Assembly: GCF_004364335.1 (NCBI RefSeq)
Contig: NZ_SOCR01000010.1
Location: 186,001 to 250,000 of the forward strand
Direction of reading: 5' to 3'
DNA from: Pseudomonas graminis
GTDB taxonomy: Bacteria > Pseudomonadota > Gammaproteobacteria > Pseudomonadales > Pseudomonadaceae
DNA length: 64,000 nucleotides
Shown here: positions 35,919-44,795 of the stretch, in pieces
Numbering within the stretch: position 1 is the stretch's first letter
How the letters are laid out: each line of letters begins with the position of its first letter
Position numbers and translations under genes: made by a program
Notes under the pieces: model-generated
Told to the model about the DNA's origin: nothing
Seen by the model: only the letters and a program-made list of their open reading frames with translations
The model's database searches: none

Positions 35919-38072
35919 GTGGACTTGGAATTACCTTCAGCTCAATTAGGTCATGATCCACGCAGCCAGCACGACGATCCGCTACTCGACGGGCTGTTGA
36001 CACTCTGTGCCCTGCATCACAAGCCGGCGAGCCGGGCCATGCTGACCACCGGTCTGCCATTGCCCGATCAACGCCTGAGCCCGGATTTGCTGCCCCGCGC
36101 CGCAGCCCGGGCGGGCTTGCAGGGGCGTTTGCTGCAACGCAAACTCACTCAGATTCCCGAGATCGCATTGCCCGCCTTGCTGTTGCTGAAGGACGGGCGC
36201 TCTGCCGTTCTGCTCGGTTGGGAGGGCGAATCGGCTCGCCTGCTGATCAGCGAAAGCAACGGCGGCGAAGTGCTGATCGAAACCGAAGCGCTGGCGCAGG
36301 ACTACAGCGGTCGAGTGTTTTTCGCACAGCCGCAACATAAATTTGACGTGACCCAGGGCTCGCTCATTCCCCGCGCTCGCTCCTGGTTCAAGGACACCCT
36401 CAAGCTGTCTCGCTGGCTTTACGTCGACGCGATCGCTGCCAGCTTCGTGATCAACCTGATCGCGCTCGCTACCCCTCTTTTCGTGATGAACGTCTACGAC
36501 CGTGTCGTGCCCAACCAGGCCACCGCAACCTTGTGGGTGCTGGCGACCGGTATCTGTGGCGCGTTCCTGTTTGACCTCTTGCTCAAGGGCCTGCGCAGTC
36601 TATGCCTGGACCTGGCCGGCAAGAAAACCGACCTGATCATTTCCGCCACGCTGTTCGAACGTATCGTCGGCATGGCAATGAAGTTTCGCCCGGCGCGGGT
36701 CGGCAGCTACGCCCAGAATATCCATGAGTTCCAGGGCATGCGTGACTTCCTCACGTCGCTGACCCTTACCAGCCTTATCGACCTGCCGTTCACCCTGATC
36801 ATCCTGTTGGTGATCGCGCTGCTGGGCGGGCATCTGGTGTGGATTCCGATCATTGCCTTCCCGCTGGCGCTGGGTATCGGCCACTTCCTGCAAAAACCGC
36901 TGACCTCCACCCTTGAGCGCACCATGGCGCTGGGTGCCGAGCGTCAGTCGAGCCTGATCGAAACCCTCGCCGGCCTCGACGCGGTGAAGGTCAACAACGC
37001 CGAAAGCGAGCGCCAGTACCAGTGGGAACACACCATCGGCACGCTCAGCCGCCTGGAATTACGCGTCAAAGTGCTTTCCGGTCTGGCCATGAACATCACC
37101 CTGCTGATCCAGCAACTGGCGGGCGTGGCGATGATCTGTTTCGGCGTCTACATGATCATGGACGGCGTACTCAGCATGGGCGGCCTGGTGGCGTGCTACA
37201 TGCTCAGCGGTCGCGCCCTTGGCCCATTGGCGCAACTGTCCGGCCTGCTGACCCGTTATCAGCAAGCGAAAGTGACCATGGTCTCGGTCGATCAGATGAT
37301 GGAGCTGCCGCAGGAACGCAACTTCGACGAGCGCCCGCTCAGCCGTCAGGTCCTGCAAGGCGCCATGGAATTCCGCAACCTTGAGTTCACGTACCCGAAT
37401 CAGCAGAACCTGGCGCTGCGCAACATCAATCTGGTGATCCGCCCCGGCGAGAAGGTCGGCATCATCGGCCGTAGCGGTTCGGGAAAAAGCTCCCTGGCCA
37501 AACTGCTGGTGGGTTTGTATCAGCCGGATGAAGGCTCGCTGCTGGTCGATGGCGTCGACATTCGTCAGATCGACGTCAGCGAAGTGCGCCATAACATCGG
37601 CTACGTCGCTCAGGACATACAACTCTTGTCGGGCACGCTGCGCGACAACCTGATTTCCGGCGCGCGTTACGTGGACGACGAGATGGTGCTGCAGGCCGCT
37701 GAACTGGCGGGCGTGCATGAATTTGCCAGTCTTCATCCCCAAGGCTACGAGCTGCAAGTAGGCGAGCGCGGGCAGAACCTGTCCGGCGGTCAGCGGCAGA
37801 ACGTTGCCCTGGCGCGGGCCTTGTTGCTCGATCCTCCGATCCTGTTGCTCGACGAACCCACCAGCGCCATGGACAACACCGGCGAAGAACGTTTGAAGCA
37901 GCGCCTGTTTGGCGTTATCGAGAAAAAGACCGTGATTCTTGTGACACACCGAGCTTCGTTGCTCAGCCTGGTTGATCGCCTGGTGGTCATCGACCGCGGC
38001 CAGATCGTGGCCGACGGCCCGAAAGCCGCCGTTATGGAAGCGTTGAAGAAGGGGCAGATCAGTGTTGCTTAA
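35919..38072 (+). CDS. lapB: LapB type I secretion ABC transporter with C39-like domain
   Basis: This 717-residue exporter has an N-terminal C39-peptidase-like domain (about 20-140) in which the catalytic Cys/His pattern is not conserved, as in other RTX exporters where it only binds substrate. A six-helix membrane domain (about 155-440) and an ABC ATPase follow: GRSGSGKSS near residue 515, LSGGQRQ, and ILLLDEPTS. The start is GTG at 35919 with AGAGAG upstream. Its 3' end overlaps lapC by 11 nt. The presence of the C39-like domain distinguishes it from the ABC protein at 11220. Confidence 0.94.
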   Translation: MDLELPSAQLGHDPRSQHDDPLLDGLLTLCALHHKPASRAMLTTGLPLPDQRLSPDLLPRAAARAGLQGRLLQRKLTQIPEIALPALLLLKDGRSAVLLGWEGESARLLISESNGGEVLIETEALAQDYSGRVFFAQPQHKFDVTQGSLIPRARSWFKDTLKLSRWLYVDAIAASFVINLIALATPLFVMNVYDRVVPNQATATLWVLATGICGAFLFDLLLKGLRSLCLDLAGKKTDLIISATLFERIVGMAMKFRPARVGSYAQNIHEFQGMRDFLTSLTLTSLIDLPFTLIILLVIALLGGHLVWIPIIAFPLALGIGHFLQKPLTSTLERTMALGAERQSSLIETLAGLDAVKVNNAESERQYQWEHTIGTLSRLELRVKVLSGLAMNITLLIQQLAGVAMICFGVYMIMDGVLSMGGLVACYMLSGRALGPLAQLSGLLTRYQQAKVTMVSVDQMMELPQERNFDERPLSRQVLQGAMEFRNLEFTYPNQQNLALRNINLVIRPGEKVGIIGRSGSGKSSLAKLLVGLYQPDEGSLLVDGVDIRQIDVSEVRHNIGYVAQDIQLLSGTLRDNLISGARYVDDEMVLQAAELAGVHEFASLHPQGYELQVGERGQNLSGGQRQNVALARALLLDPPILLLDEPTSAMDNTGEERLKQRLFGVIEKKTVILVTHRASLLSLVDRLVVIDRGQIVADGPKAAVMEALKKGQISVA

Positions 38073-39435
38073 GTCAGGTCAAAACTCCGGTGGCGGCATC
38101 TTCGGCTACTTCAAGGGCTCGCCTTCGCTGGAAGGCCAGGCACTGCCGGAAGTCAAAAAGGCGTTGGTGGACGACGCTCCGCGCATCGTGCGGCTGACCA
38201 TCTGGGCCGTGATCCTGTTCTTCGTCTTTCTGCTGGTCTGGGCTAACTATGCCGTGATCGATGAAGTGACAAAGGGCGAGGGCAAGGCCATTCCGTCGAC
38301 CAAGATCCAGAAAATCCAGAACCTGGAAGGCGGCATCGTCGCCCAGATCTACGCCCATGACGGCCAGATCGTCGACGCCGGCGCCCCGCTGATTCGCCTC
38401 GATGACACCCGCTTTGCGTCCAATGTGGGCGAAACCGAGGCTGATCGTCTGGCCATGCAGCTGCGCGTTGAGCGTCTGAGCGCCGAGGTCGATGATCGTC
38501 CCCTGAATATCAGCGCCGAAGCGCGCAAGCTGGTGCCAAATCAGGCGTCCAACGAAGAGTCGCTGTACAAGAGCCGTCGTCAGCAACTGGTCGATGAGAT
38601 CGGTGGTTTGCAGCAGCAGTTGATTCAGCGTCAGCAGGAATTGCGCGAGTTTGGCTCCAAGCAGGAGCAGTACCGCAGCAGCCTGGGCCTGTTGCGCCAG
38701 GAGATCGGCATGTCCGAGCCGTTGGTGTCCCAAGGCGCCGTCTCGCCGGTGGACATCCTGCGACTGAAACGCTCCGAGGTGGAAACCCGTGGTCAGCTGG
38801 ACGGCACCACGCTGGCGATCCCTCGCGCCCAAGCGGCGATTGCCGAAGTGCAGCGCAAGATCGATGAAACCCGTGGCAAATTCCGCAGCGACGCGCTGAC
38901 GCAACTGAATGAAGCGCGCACCAACCTTTCGAAAGCGCAGTCGACGGCCAAAGGCCTTGAAGACCGCGTAAACCGGACGATGGTGACATCGCCGGTGCGT
39001 GGCGTGGTCAAGCAGATGCTGGTCAACACCGTAGGTGGCGTGATTCAGCCGGGCAGCGACATCGCGGAAGTTGTGCCGCTGGATGACACGCTGTTGGTCG
39101 AAGCGCGCATTCGTCCACAAGACATTGCCTTCCTGCACCCGGGTCAGGAAGCGATGATCAAGTTCACAGCGTACGACTACACGATCTACGGCGGGCTGAA
39201 AGGGAAGCTGGAACAGATCGGCGCCGACACCATTCAGGACGAAGAGAAGAAGAACACCTTCTACGTGATCAAACTGCGCACTGACCGCAGCCACCTCGGC
39301 ACCGATGAGCACCCGCTGCTGATCATCCCCGGCATGGTCGCCTCGGTGGACATCATCACCGGCAAGAAAACCATCCTGAGCTATCTGCTCAAACCCGTGC
39401 TAAAAGCCCGCGCCGAGGCACTGCACGAGCGTTGA
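38062..39435 (+). CDS. lapC: LapC membrane fusion protein
   Basis: This 457-residue HlyD-family adaptor has a transmembrane helix at about 50-72, a lipoyl-like half with NLEGGIVAQIYAHDGQIV, a long coiled coil (about 130-300) and a C-terminal barrel with MVTSPVRGVVKQM. The GTG start overlaps the lapB end by 11 nt, so translation is probably coupled. It links LapB to LapE. Confidence 0.93.
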   Translation: MLLKSGQNSGGGIFGYFKGSPSLEGQALPEVKKALVDDAPRIVRLTIWAVILFFVFLLVWANYAVIDEVTKGEGKAIPSTKIQKIQNLEGGIVAQIYAHDGQIVDAGAPLIRLDDTRFASNVGETEADRLAMQLRVERLSAEVDDRPLNISAEARKLVPNQASNEESLYKSRRQQLVDEIGGLQQQLIQRQQELREFGSKQEQYRSSLGLLRQEIGMSEPLVSQGAVSPVDILRLKRSEVETRGQLDGTTLAIPRAQAAIAEVQRKIDETRGKFRSDALTQLNEARTNLSKAQSTAKGLEDRVNRTMVTSPVRGVVKQMLVNTVGGVIQPGSDIAEVVPLDDTLLVEARIRPQDIAFLHPGQEAMIKFTAYDYTIYGGLKGKLEQIGADTIQDEEKKNTFYVIKLRTDRSHLGTDEHPLLIIPGMVASVDIITGKKTILSYLLKPVLKARAEALHER

Positions 39436-39537
39436 TGGTTGAGGGCGCTGCACTTTGTGGGACCGGCTCAGCCGGGAAACGGCCAGCTTGATCGCCGTTT
39501 TCACGGCCGACGATGGATCTTCGCCGAGCAACGATCT

Positions 39538-39627
39538 GTAGGAGCCGGCTTGCTGGCGAAGGCATTCACCCAGGCCCTGCAGCAGTGACTGACCCACCCG
39601 GTTCGCCAGCAAGCCGGCTCCTACAGG
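39538..39627. repeat. Inverted REP pair
   Basis: GTAGGAGCCGGCTTGCTGGC and its inverted partner GCCAGCAAGCCGGCTCCTAC flank about 45 nt. It lies between the convergent lapC and the DUF2845 gene and may act as a transcription stop for both. Confidence 0.8.
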
Positions 39628-39670
39628 GCTTGCATCGCGCGGTCCCACTGAAGAGCAGCCGAATGCGCTA

Positions 39671-39988
39671 TCAATTCCCGCGTTTGCTATCAATCCTCAC
39701 CAAACGCCCGCCTTCGAATCTCAGGAACTGATACATCCCGTTACTCGGGCCGTAGACCCATTCCTGGACCTGCACCTGATCCACCTGGCGGTAGTCGTTG
39801 ACGGTTTCCTTGTAGCCGATGATGTCCTGGCTGACCGGCTGGCCGCATTTCTGCTGCACTTCAAACATCCGGTCACCTTCGCTTATCAACTGGCTGCCAC
39901 AGCGCAGCGTACCCGCCTGAGCTACGTCAATCAGCGCGGTTAAACCAAGAGCCAACGCCATCCTCGTTATCGCATTCGTCAAAATCAT
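39671..39988 (-). CDS. DUF2845-type small exported protein
   Basis: This 105-residue protein has a signal peptide (cleavage probably after AQA, residue 25). The mature domain has two Cys (LRCG, QKCG) and a conserved EWVYG motif, the pattern of DUF2845 periplasmic proteins of unknown function. The ATG shares one base with the stop of the upstream DUF748 gene (TAATG), so the two form an operon. A longer frame upstream is only overlap with the neighbour. Confidence 0.8.
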   Translation of the reverse strand: MILTNAITRMALALGLTALIDVAQAGTLRCGSQLISEGDRMFEVQQKCGQPVSQDIIGYKETVNDYRQVDQVQVQEWVYGPSNGMYQFLRFEGGRLVRIDSKRGN

Positions 39989-42960
39989 TACTCGCTGTCG
40001 AGGTGCAGGGGGCTGATGACGCGGCCGTCTTTTTCCGGCTGGCCGAGGGTGGTGTCGATGAAATACACCCGCTCGTCTGCCAGCTGGCCCTTGTCGACCA
40101 GATAGTCCTTGATGCTTCCGGCCCGGGCCTGACCGAGCTGACGCAACAGCAGCGCGCTTGAACTCCAGGATTTGAGCACCGCCTCGCGCAGCTTGTTCTG
40201 ACGCTCTTCCTTGCCCAGATTCACCCACTCGGCCGGCGGTTGCTGTTTCAGGCGCGTGCGATAAATGCCGTCAAGCATCGGCGCCTTCTCATCCGCAGGT
40301 ACCGTCAAATCGCTCGGCTGCGCAGGCACCTTGTCGCCGCGGCGCTGAAGAATCTTGTAGTACGTGCTCTGGTATTCGCGCTCAAGCCGTTGCTGGGCAA
40401 TCAACGGCCCGTCGCTCGCTTCAGCGCTGGTGCCTTCAATCTCCAGACGCAACGCCGGCCGCGCTTTCAAGCCTGCCGCCAGCTTGTCCAGCGACGCCAT
40501 CGCTTCAGGGCTCAACTCATCAGCCCCCGGCGCGAAGGCCACCGTGCCCAAATCCTCCGATCCGCCACCGCCGCTGATCAATCCGCCAATGAATTTGAAC
40601 GGCGCCGCCGCAGCCTTCACCACCAGATTGCGCAGGGTCTGCCAGACAATCGGCATCACGCTGAACTGCGGGTTGTTGAGATCGCCTGTCACGGGCAGCT
40701 CGATGGAAATCTTGCCATCGGTGTCCTTGAGCAGGGCAATCGCCAGTTTCAGCGGCAGATTCACCGCGTCCGGGCTGTCGACCTTTTCACCCAATTGCAG
40801 CTGCTCGACCACCACCTTGTTCTCGGCTTTCAGCTGGCCTTTGGTGATCAGGTAATGCAGGTCCAGATTCAAACGCCCCTTGCGAATGCGATAACCGGCG
40901 AACTTGCCGGAGTAGGGCGTCAACGTGGTCAGTTCCACACGCTTGAAGCTGGTCGCGATGTCCAGACTCGCCATCGGGTTGAACGGGTTCAGCGCGCCCT
41001 TGATGGTCACCGGCGCATAGCGATCAACCTTGCCGTTGATGTTTACCGTCGCGGGTTTGTCCTGGCGGTTATCCAGCGTGCCGATCTTGCCGTTGAGTTG
41101 CTGAACGGCCGTGGCGAAGTTCGGCGTGAGGCTGAAGTCCGCGAAGTTGGCCGAGCCGTTGGTGATGTTGACCTCGCCAATGCGAATGCCCATCGGCTTT
41201 TCGCTGCTGGCGGGAGCCTTGGCTTTCGGCGCGGCAGGCGCCTGATCTGCAGGCTGGGGAATCAGCAGGTCGTCGATATTGGTCGAGCGGTCGTCAGCGA
41301 TCACGAAACGCGCATAGGGCTGATCGACATTGATCGAGGCGATCGTCAGGCTGTCGCCCAACTGGAAATTCAATCCGTCGACATTCAGCCGCTGCCACTT
41401 CACGAAGTCCCGCGACTTGAGCGTGTCCAGAGTGTGCAGCTGGTCAACCTGCGCCTTGCCGGTAATGCCCAGCGCTAAAGGCTCGGTGCTTTTCAGGTCC
41501 ACCGCCAGATCGCTGTTGAGCATGCCGCTGCGCACTTCCAGACGAATAAACGGCGTGACGTAGGACTGAGCGACCCGCAGGTCGATGTCGCGCGTGGTGA
41601 CATTCAAATTGGCGCGAACGGGCGCCAGATTCACCTCGCCATCGGCGGTCAGCTTGCCTTGCTTGCTCACGCCGGTGTCGAGCTTGAGTTTGAAGGGCGA
41701 CTTGTTCAGGCTGTCGAAGCCGGTCAGGTCCAGGTTCAGCGGGCCGACATCAATCGCGACAGGCTCTTTTGGCACCTTGTCGGCAAGATGAATCCGGTAA
41801 TCGCGCAGCTGCGTGTCGCGCAGCAACACCTGCCACGGTTTGCTCGGCGCTGTTGGTTTTGCGCTAGCGGTGGTTTCAGTGCCGGTGGCGGTGGCGGGCT
41901 GCTGTTTTTCAGCCTCGACTTTCTTGGACTGGGCTTGGGTTTGGGCTTTGGACGGCTGGCTGGCGAACAGCTTCTGCCAGTCCAGCTCGCCGTCCGACTC
42001 CCGCGTCGCCCAGGTTTCCAGCCCTTCGCTGCGTATCTTGCCGACGCTCACCAACTGCTTGGCCAGATCGATCGACGTCTCGCTCACGCTCAGTTTCTTC
42101 AGGCGGGCGAGCGGTCTGCCGTCCGGGGCATCGATCGCGAAGGGCGCAACGCTCAGGGACGTGTTGTCCAGCAGCAGCTCGGTTTCCTTGGCCAGACTGA
42201 GTTTGTAATGGGTGTTGAAATTGAGCACGCCGTCTTTGAGTACCAGCGGCAACGCGTCACGAACGTAAGGCCACCAGACCTCCATCTTGCCGTCGGTGAC
42301 TTTTAGCGTGCCTTCGGACGAGATAGGCACCAGGCTGATACGCCCGACCCAGTCGATCTGACCGCCGTTAGGTCCGGCGGCGACCAGGGTCATGTCGGCG
42401 TTGTCTTCCGGCAGTGTGCTGAGGTTTTTCAGCTCGAAATTCAGCGCGTCGTAGAGAAACTCGATGGGCTCGCTGGGGCGCATGTCCTGGAAATGCACGT
42501 AACCGTCCGCCAGCTTGATCTCGCCGATACGCAGCGGAAACGGCTTGCTTGGGGGTTCGTCAGGTTTAGCAGGTTCGCTGGCGGGCAGCTTGAACAGTCC
42601 GGCCAGATTGAGCGTGCCGTCTTTGGCAAACAGCAACTCGGTCTTGGGTTTATCGAGTTCGACGGCCTTGAGGTGCAGGGCCTTGGTCCACAGGCTGTCG
42701 ATTTGCAGGTTGGCGTAAAGCCGTGCGAAACCGATTTGTTCCTTGCCCGGCGCTCCGATGTTCAGGCCCCAGAGGGTGACTTCAAGGCTGTAGGGATTGA
42801 GTTCGAGACGGTCCAGTCTGGCCGGCATCGTGGCGTAATTCGCCAACTGTTGATTGATGATTCGCAGTGCCACGCCTGGCAGGATCAGAAACCCCAGCAC
42901 GCTGTAGATGGCGAATACGGCCAGCAGGGCGCCGATGGCGCGTTTCAATCCTTTGGGCAT
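39988..42960 (-). CDS. AsmA-like DUF748 envelope protein
   Basis: This protein of about 990 residues has an N-terminal transmembrane helix (about 8-30, with VFAIYSVLGFLILPGVAL) and a very long periplasmic part. The repeated beta pattern is typical of DUF748/AsmA-like proteins (NPYSLEVTLWGLNIG; later RIGEVNITNGSANF and SGKFAGYRIRKGRLNLDL). AsmA-like proteins are thought to form bridges carrying lipids between the membranes. A C-terminal segment (about 815-880) resembles OmpA-type domains (LSPEAMASLDKLAAGL). The ATG at 42960 is preferred; a GTG 15 codons upstream (43005) is possible. A Lys/Gln/Thr-rich linker lies at about 335-370. Confidence 0.85.
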   Translation of the reverse strand: MPKGLKRAIGALLAVFAIYSVLGFLILPGVALRIINQQLANYATMPARLDRLELNPYSLEVTLWGLNIGAPGKEQIGFARLYANLQIDSLWTKALHLKAVELDKPKTELLFAKDGTLNLAGLFKLPASEPAKPDEPPSKPFPLRIGEIKLADGYVHFQDMRPSEPIEFLYDALNFELKNLSTLPEDNADMTLVAAGPNGGQIDWVGRISLVPISSEGTLKVTDGKMEVWWPYVRDALPLVLKDGVLNFNTHYKLSLAKETELLLDNTSLSVAPFAIDAPDGRPLARLKKLSVSETSIDLAKQLVSVGKIRSEGLETWATRESDGELDWQKLFASQPSKAQTQAQSKKVEAEKQQPATATGTETTASAKPTAPSKPWQVLLRDTQLRDYRIHLADKVPKEPVAIDVGPLNLDLTGFDSLNKSPFKLKLDTGVSKQGKLTADGEVNLAPVRANLNVTTRDIDLRVAQSYVTPFIRLEVRSGMLNSDLAVDLKSTEPLALGITGKAQVDQLHTLDTLKSRDFVKWQRLNVDGLNFQLGDSLTIASINVDQPYARFVIADDRSTNIDDLLIPQPADQAPAAPKAKAPASSEKPMGIRIGEVNITNGSANFADFSLTPNFATAVQQLNGKIGTLDNRQDKPATVNINGKVDRYAPVTIKGALNPFNPMASLDIATSFKRVELTTLTPYSGKFAGYRIRKGRLNLDLHYLITKGQLKAENKVVVEQLQLGEKVDSPDAVNLPLKLAIALLKDTDGKISIELPVTGDLNNPQFSVMPIVWQTLRNLVVKAAAAPFKFIGGLISGGGGSEDLGTVAFAPGADELSPEAMASLDKLAAGLKARPALRLEIEGTSAEASDGPLIAQQRLEREYQSTYYKILQRRGDKVPAQPSDLTVPADEKAPMLDGIYRTRLKQQPPAEWVNLGKEERQNKLREAVLKSWSSSALLLRQLGQARAGSIKDYLVDKGQLADERVYFIDTTLGQPEKDGRVISPLHLDSE

Positions 42961-43071
42961 GTAGGTCGCCGACTCTCTCGATGGGAGGTCCTTGGAGTAT
43001 GGCACGCCAATCTGGTTCCGAATCCAGTCGCTTCAATCCTTGTGGGAAATTTCGTCAGGCCTGCTCGAGCA

Positions 43072-44088
43072 TCACAGCTGCAAGATCAAGGTCTTGAGCG
43101 GGGGCTGTTGGTCCTGTGACGGAAAGTCGGCGCCCGGGGTCAGCACCTGACAGTCGAGCACGGGCCGGCCGATCTTGCTCGCGCAACGCAACACTTGCTC
43201 GCGCCAGTCGTCCAGGCTGACCTTCGCCAGATTGTTGCAGCAGATCAGCACACCGTCTTCGGCGGTGGTCAGCAGCGCGGGTTTGAGCAGGCTCTGATAA
43301 TCACGCAGCAGATCGACGGTGCCGAAGGCGCTCTTGGCCCAGGCCGGCGGATCCAGCAGGACCAGGTCGTATTGGCGTTGCTCAAGGCGCACGTAATTCG
43401 GCAGTTTGTGGCCCCGACGGGAAGCAATGGGCAGCCCGGCCAGTTGGCGAATGGCCGGGAAGTAGTCGGACTGAACGAATTGCATGGTCGGCAGCTGCGG
43501 ATTGAGCAGGCCGTTCTCGCGCCCGACGGCCAGATTGCCCTCGGCGAAATCCAGGTTGCACACCTCACGCGCGCCACCTGCCGCCGCGCTCAGGCCGACG
43601 CCGCAGGTGTAGGCGAACAAATTGAGCACGCTCTTGCCGGCGGCCTGTTGCTTGACCCAGCCGCGCGCGTTGCGCAGGTCGAGAAACAGCAGCGGATCCT
43701 GCCCGGCATGACGACCGCGCACCCGGTAATTGAGGCCCCATTCATGGCCGACCAGATCGGCCAGCGCATCATCGTCGGCTTTATAGATCGGGTCTGTCCG
43801 GTCAACCCGCGAGTTGCCTTGGGAGCGGTCGTTGTAGACCAGCATCAGTTCCAGGCCGAGCCGCGCATTAACGGCGGCATGCAGCGCCAGCAGCGAGTCG
43901 AGATCCAGGCTGTTGTGGAAACTCTGCACCAGCAGTTGCGGGCCGTAGCGGTCAACGGTCAGCCCGCTCGCGCCTTCCTGGCTGCCGTGGAACAGGCGAT
44001 AACAATCGGTGCCTTGTGCGTGCAGTTCCGCCAGCAGGGATTGACGATTATCGAGGGCGACGCTGAGCGCCTGATTCAACGAAGACAT
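43072..44088 (-). CDS. RlmI-like SAM-dependent methyltransferase
   Basis: This 338-residue protein is related to the 23S rRNA m5C methyltransferase RlmI and its relatives. SAM motif I is VLNLFAYTCGVG, the acidic loop is NLDFAEGN and the catalytic motif LVLLDPPAWAKS. It lacks the N-terminal PUA domain of E. coli RlmI (396 residues), so the substrate is not certain. The ATG at 44088 is chosen because the upstream open frame runs through REP sequence. It is the only gene on this strand between the DUF748 gene and mgtA. Confidence 0.85.
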   Translation of the reverse strand: MSSLNQALSVALDNRQSLLAELHAQGTDCYRLFHGSQEGASGLTVDRYGPQLLVQSFHNSLDLDSLLALHAAVNARLGLELMLVYNDRSQGNSRVDRTDPIYKADDDALADLVGHEWGLNYRVRGRHAGQDPLLFLDLRNARGWVKQQAAGKSVLNLFAYTCGVGLSAAAGGAREVCNLDFAEGNLAVGRENGLLNPQLPTMQFVQSDYFPAIRQLAGLPIASRRGHKLPNYVRLEQRQYDLVLLDPPAWAKSAFGTVDLLRDYQSLLKPALLTTAEDGVLICCNNLAKVSLDDWREQVLRCASKIGRPVLDCQVLTPGADFPSQDQQPPLKTLILQL

Positions 44089-44155
44089 GCTCGGCCTTGG
44101 GGCAGGAATGAGGGCGTGCGAGTTTATCAGCAAGGTCAATGCCGGTGTTGCGACC

Positions 44156-44312
44156 GGTTCGCCAGCAAGCCGGCTCCTACGGTTTTTTGGACCACCACAA
44201 TCACCCATCCGGCGCAAACCCTGTAGGAGCGCGCTTGCCCGCGAAAGCGTCAATTCAGGCACCTCACTTGCCGGCTGACCCACCGCGTTCGCGGGCAAGC
44301 GCGCTCCTACAA
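44156..44312. repeat. Three REP elements upstream of mgtA
   Basis: A single REP arm (GTTCGCCAGCAAGCCGGCTC, 44156-44182) is followed by an inverted pair of another REP type (GTAGGAGCGCGCTTGCCCGC at 44223, GCGGGCAAGCGCGCTCCTAC at 44291-44310). Confidence 0.8.
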
Positions 44313-44403
44313 CGGGCGTCATCCGCCGATTCCTGAACCTTCCCTGAAGACATCCGCATTAACCCCCACACCCTCAGTACTGGCGATTTACTCTCATACA
44401 ACC

Positions 44404-44426
44404 CGGGCGTATGCTTCGCCCGTTTT
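44404..44426 (+). terminator. Short intrinsic terminator or attenuator in the mgtA upstream region
   Basis: CGGGCG, a 7-nt loop, CGCCCG and TTTT form a small rho-independent-type hairpin. No plus-strand gene ends nearby, so it would act on transcripts heading into mgtA, or be fortuitous. Confidence 0.45.
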
Positions 44427-44432
44427 CAACCA

Positions 44433-44795
44433 ATGCGGAGACCCACAGTGGGTACTTGTTCGAGTGACAGACGTCAGCCGGTGATGACGACCGGCCAATC
44501 CGCGGCACGATAACGCGCAGTCTTTTCACTGCCGCTATCTCGCCGACAACGTGAGAAGCGGCAGTGCCAGCGGACTCTGATCAGAGCCCGCTCCCTGTCC
44601 TTTCCCTGACGCCCAATCCTGCGTGATGACCGACGCGTCTGTCGTTCGTCTGCGTATCGGACGCGCGCGGCTTTTTGCTGCGCGGGCCAGCTGCGGTGGC
44701 CGCTCATGAACGAGCGCGGCCCCCGAGGTCGGCCGTACCTGCTCAAGGTTCCTGTGCTTTCAGCTCCAGCAGCCTTCAGTCCAGGGGACATAACC
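44433..44795 (+). promoter_or_regulatory. Long structured mgtA leader with possible leader peptide
   Basis: About 360 nt precede mgtA without another gene. A small frame starts at GTG 44448 (GGAG 7 nt upstream) and ends at TAA 44513, 21 codons; an in-frame ATG at 44433 lacks a binding site. Downstream lie strong stems: CACTGCCGCT/AGCGGCAGTG (44527-44566), CGCGCGGC-TTTTT-GCTGCGCG (44664-44684) and a GGCC...GGCC stem near 44698-44725. In enterobacteria mgtA is controlled by a leader peptide and Mg2+-dependent structure; a comparable mechanism here is inference. Confidence 0.45.

Noticed and set aside
38074..39312. Minus-strand open frame of 412 codons opposite lapC
   Set aside because: Antisense to a well-supported membrane fusion gene; no start signal or motif.
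40240..41478. Plus-strand open frame of 412 codons opposite the DUF748 gene
   Set aside because: Arg/Gln/Val-rich antisense frame without binding site or motif.
43072..44322. Longer N-terminus for the RlmI-like methyltransferase
   Set aside because: The extra 78 codons are REP sequence read through (SRASALLQ-type peptide); the true start is ATG 44088.
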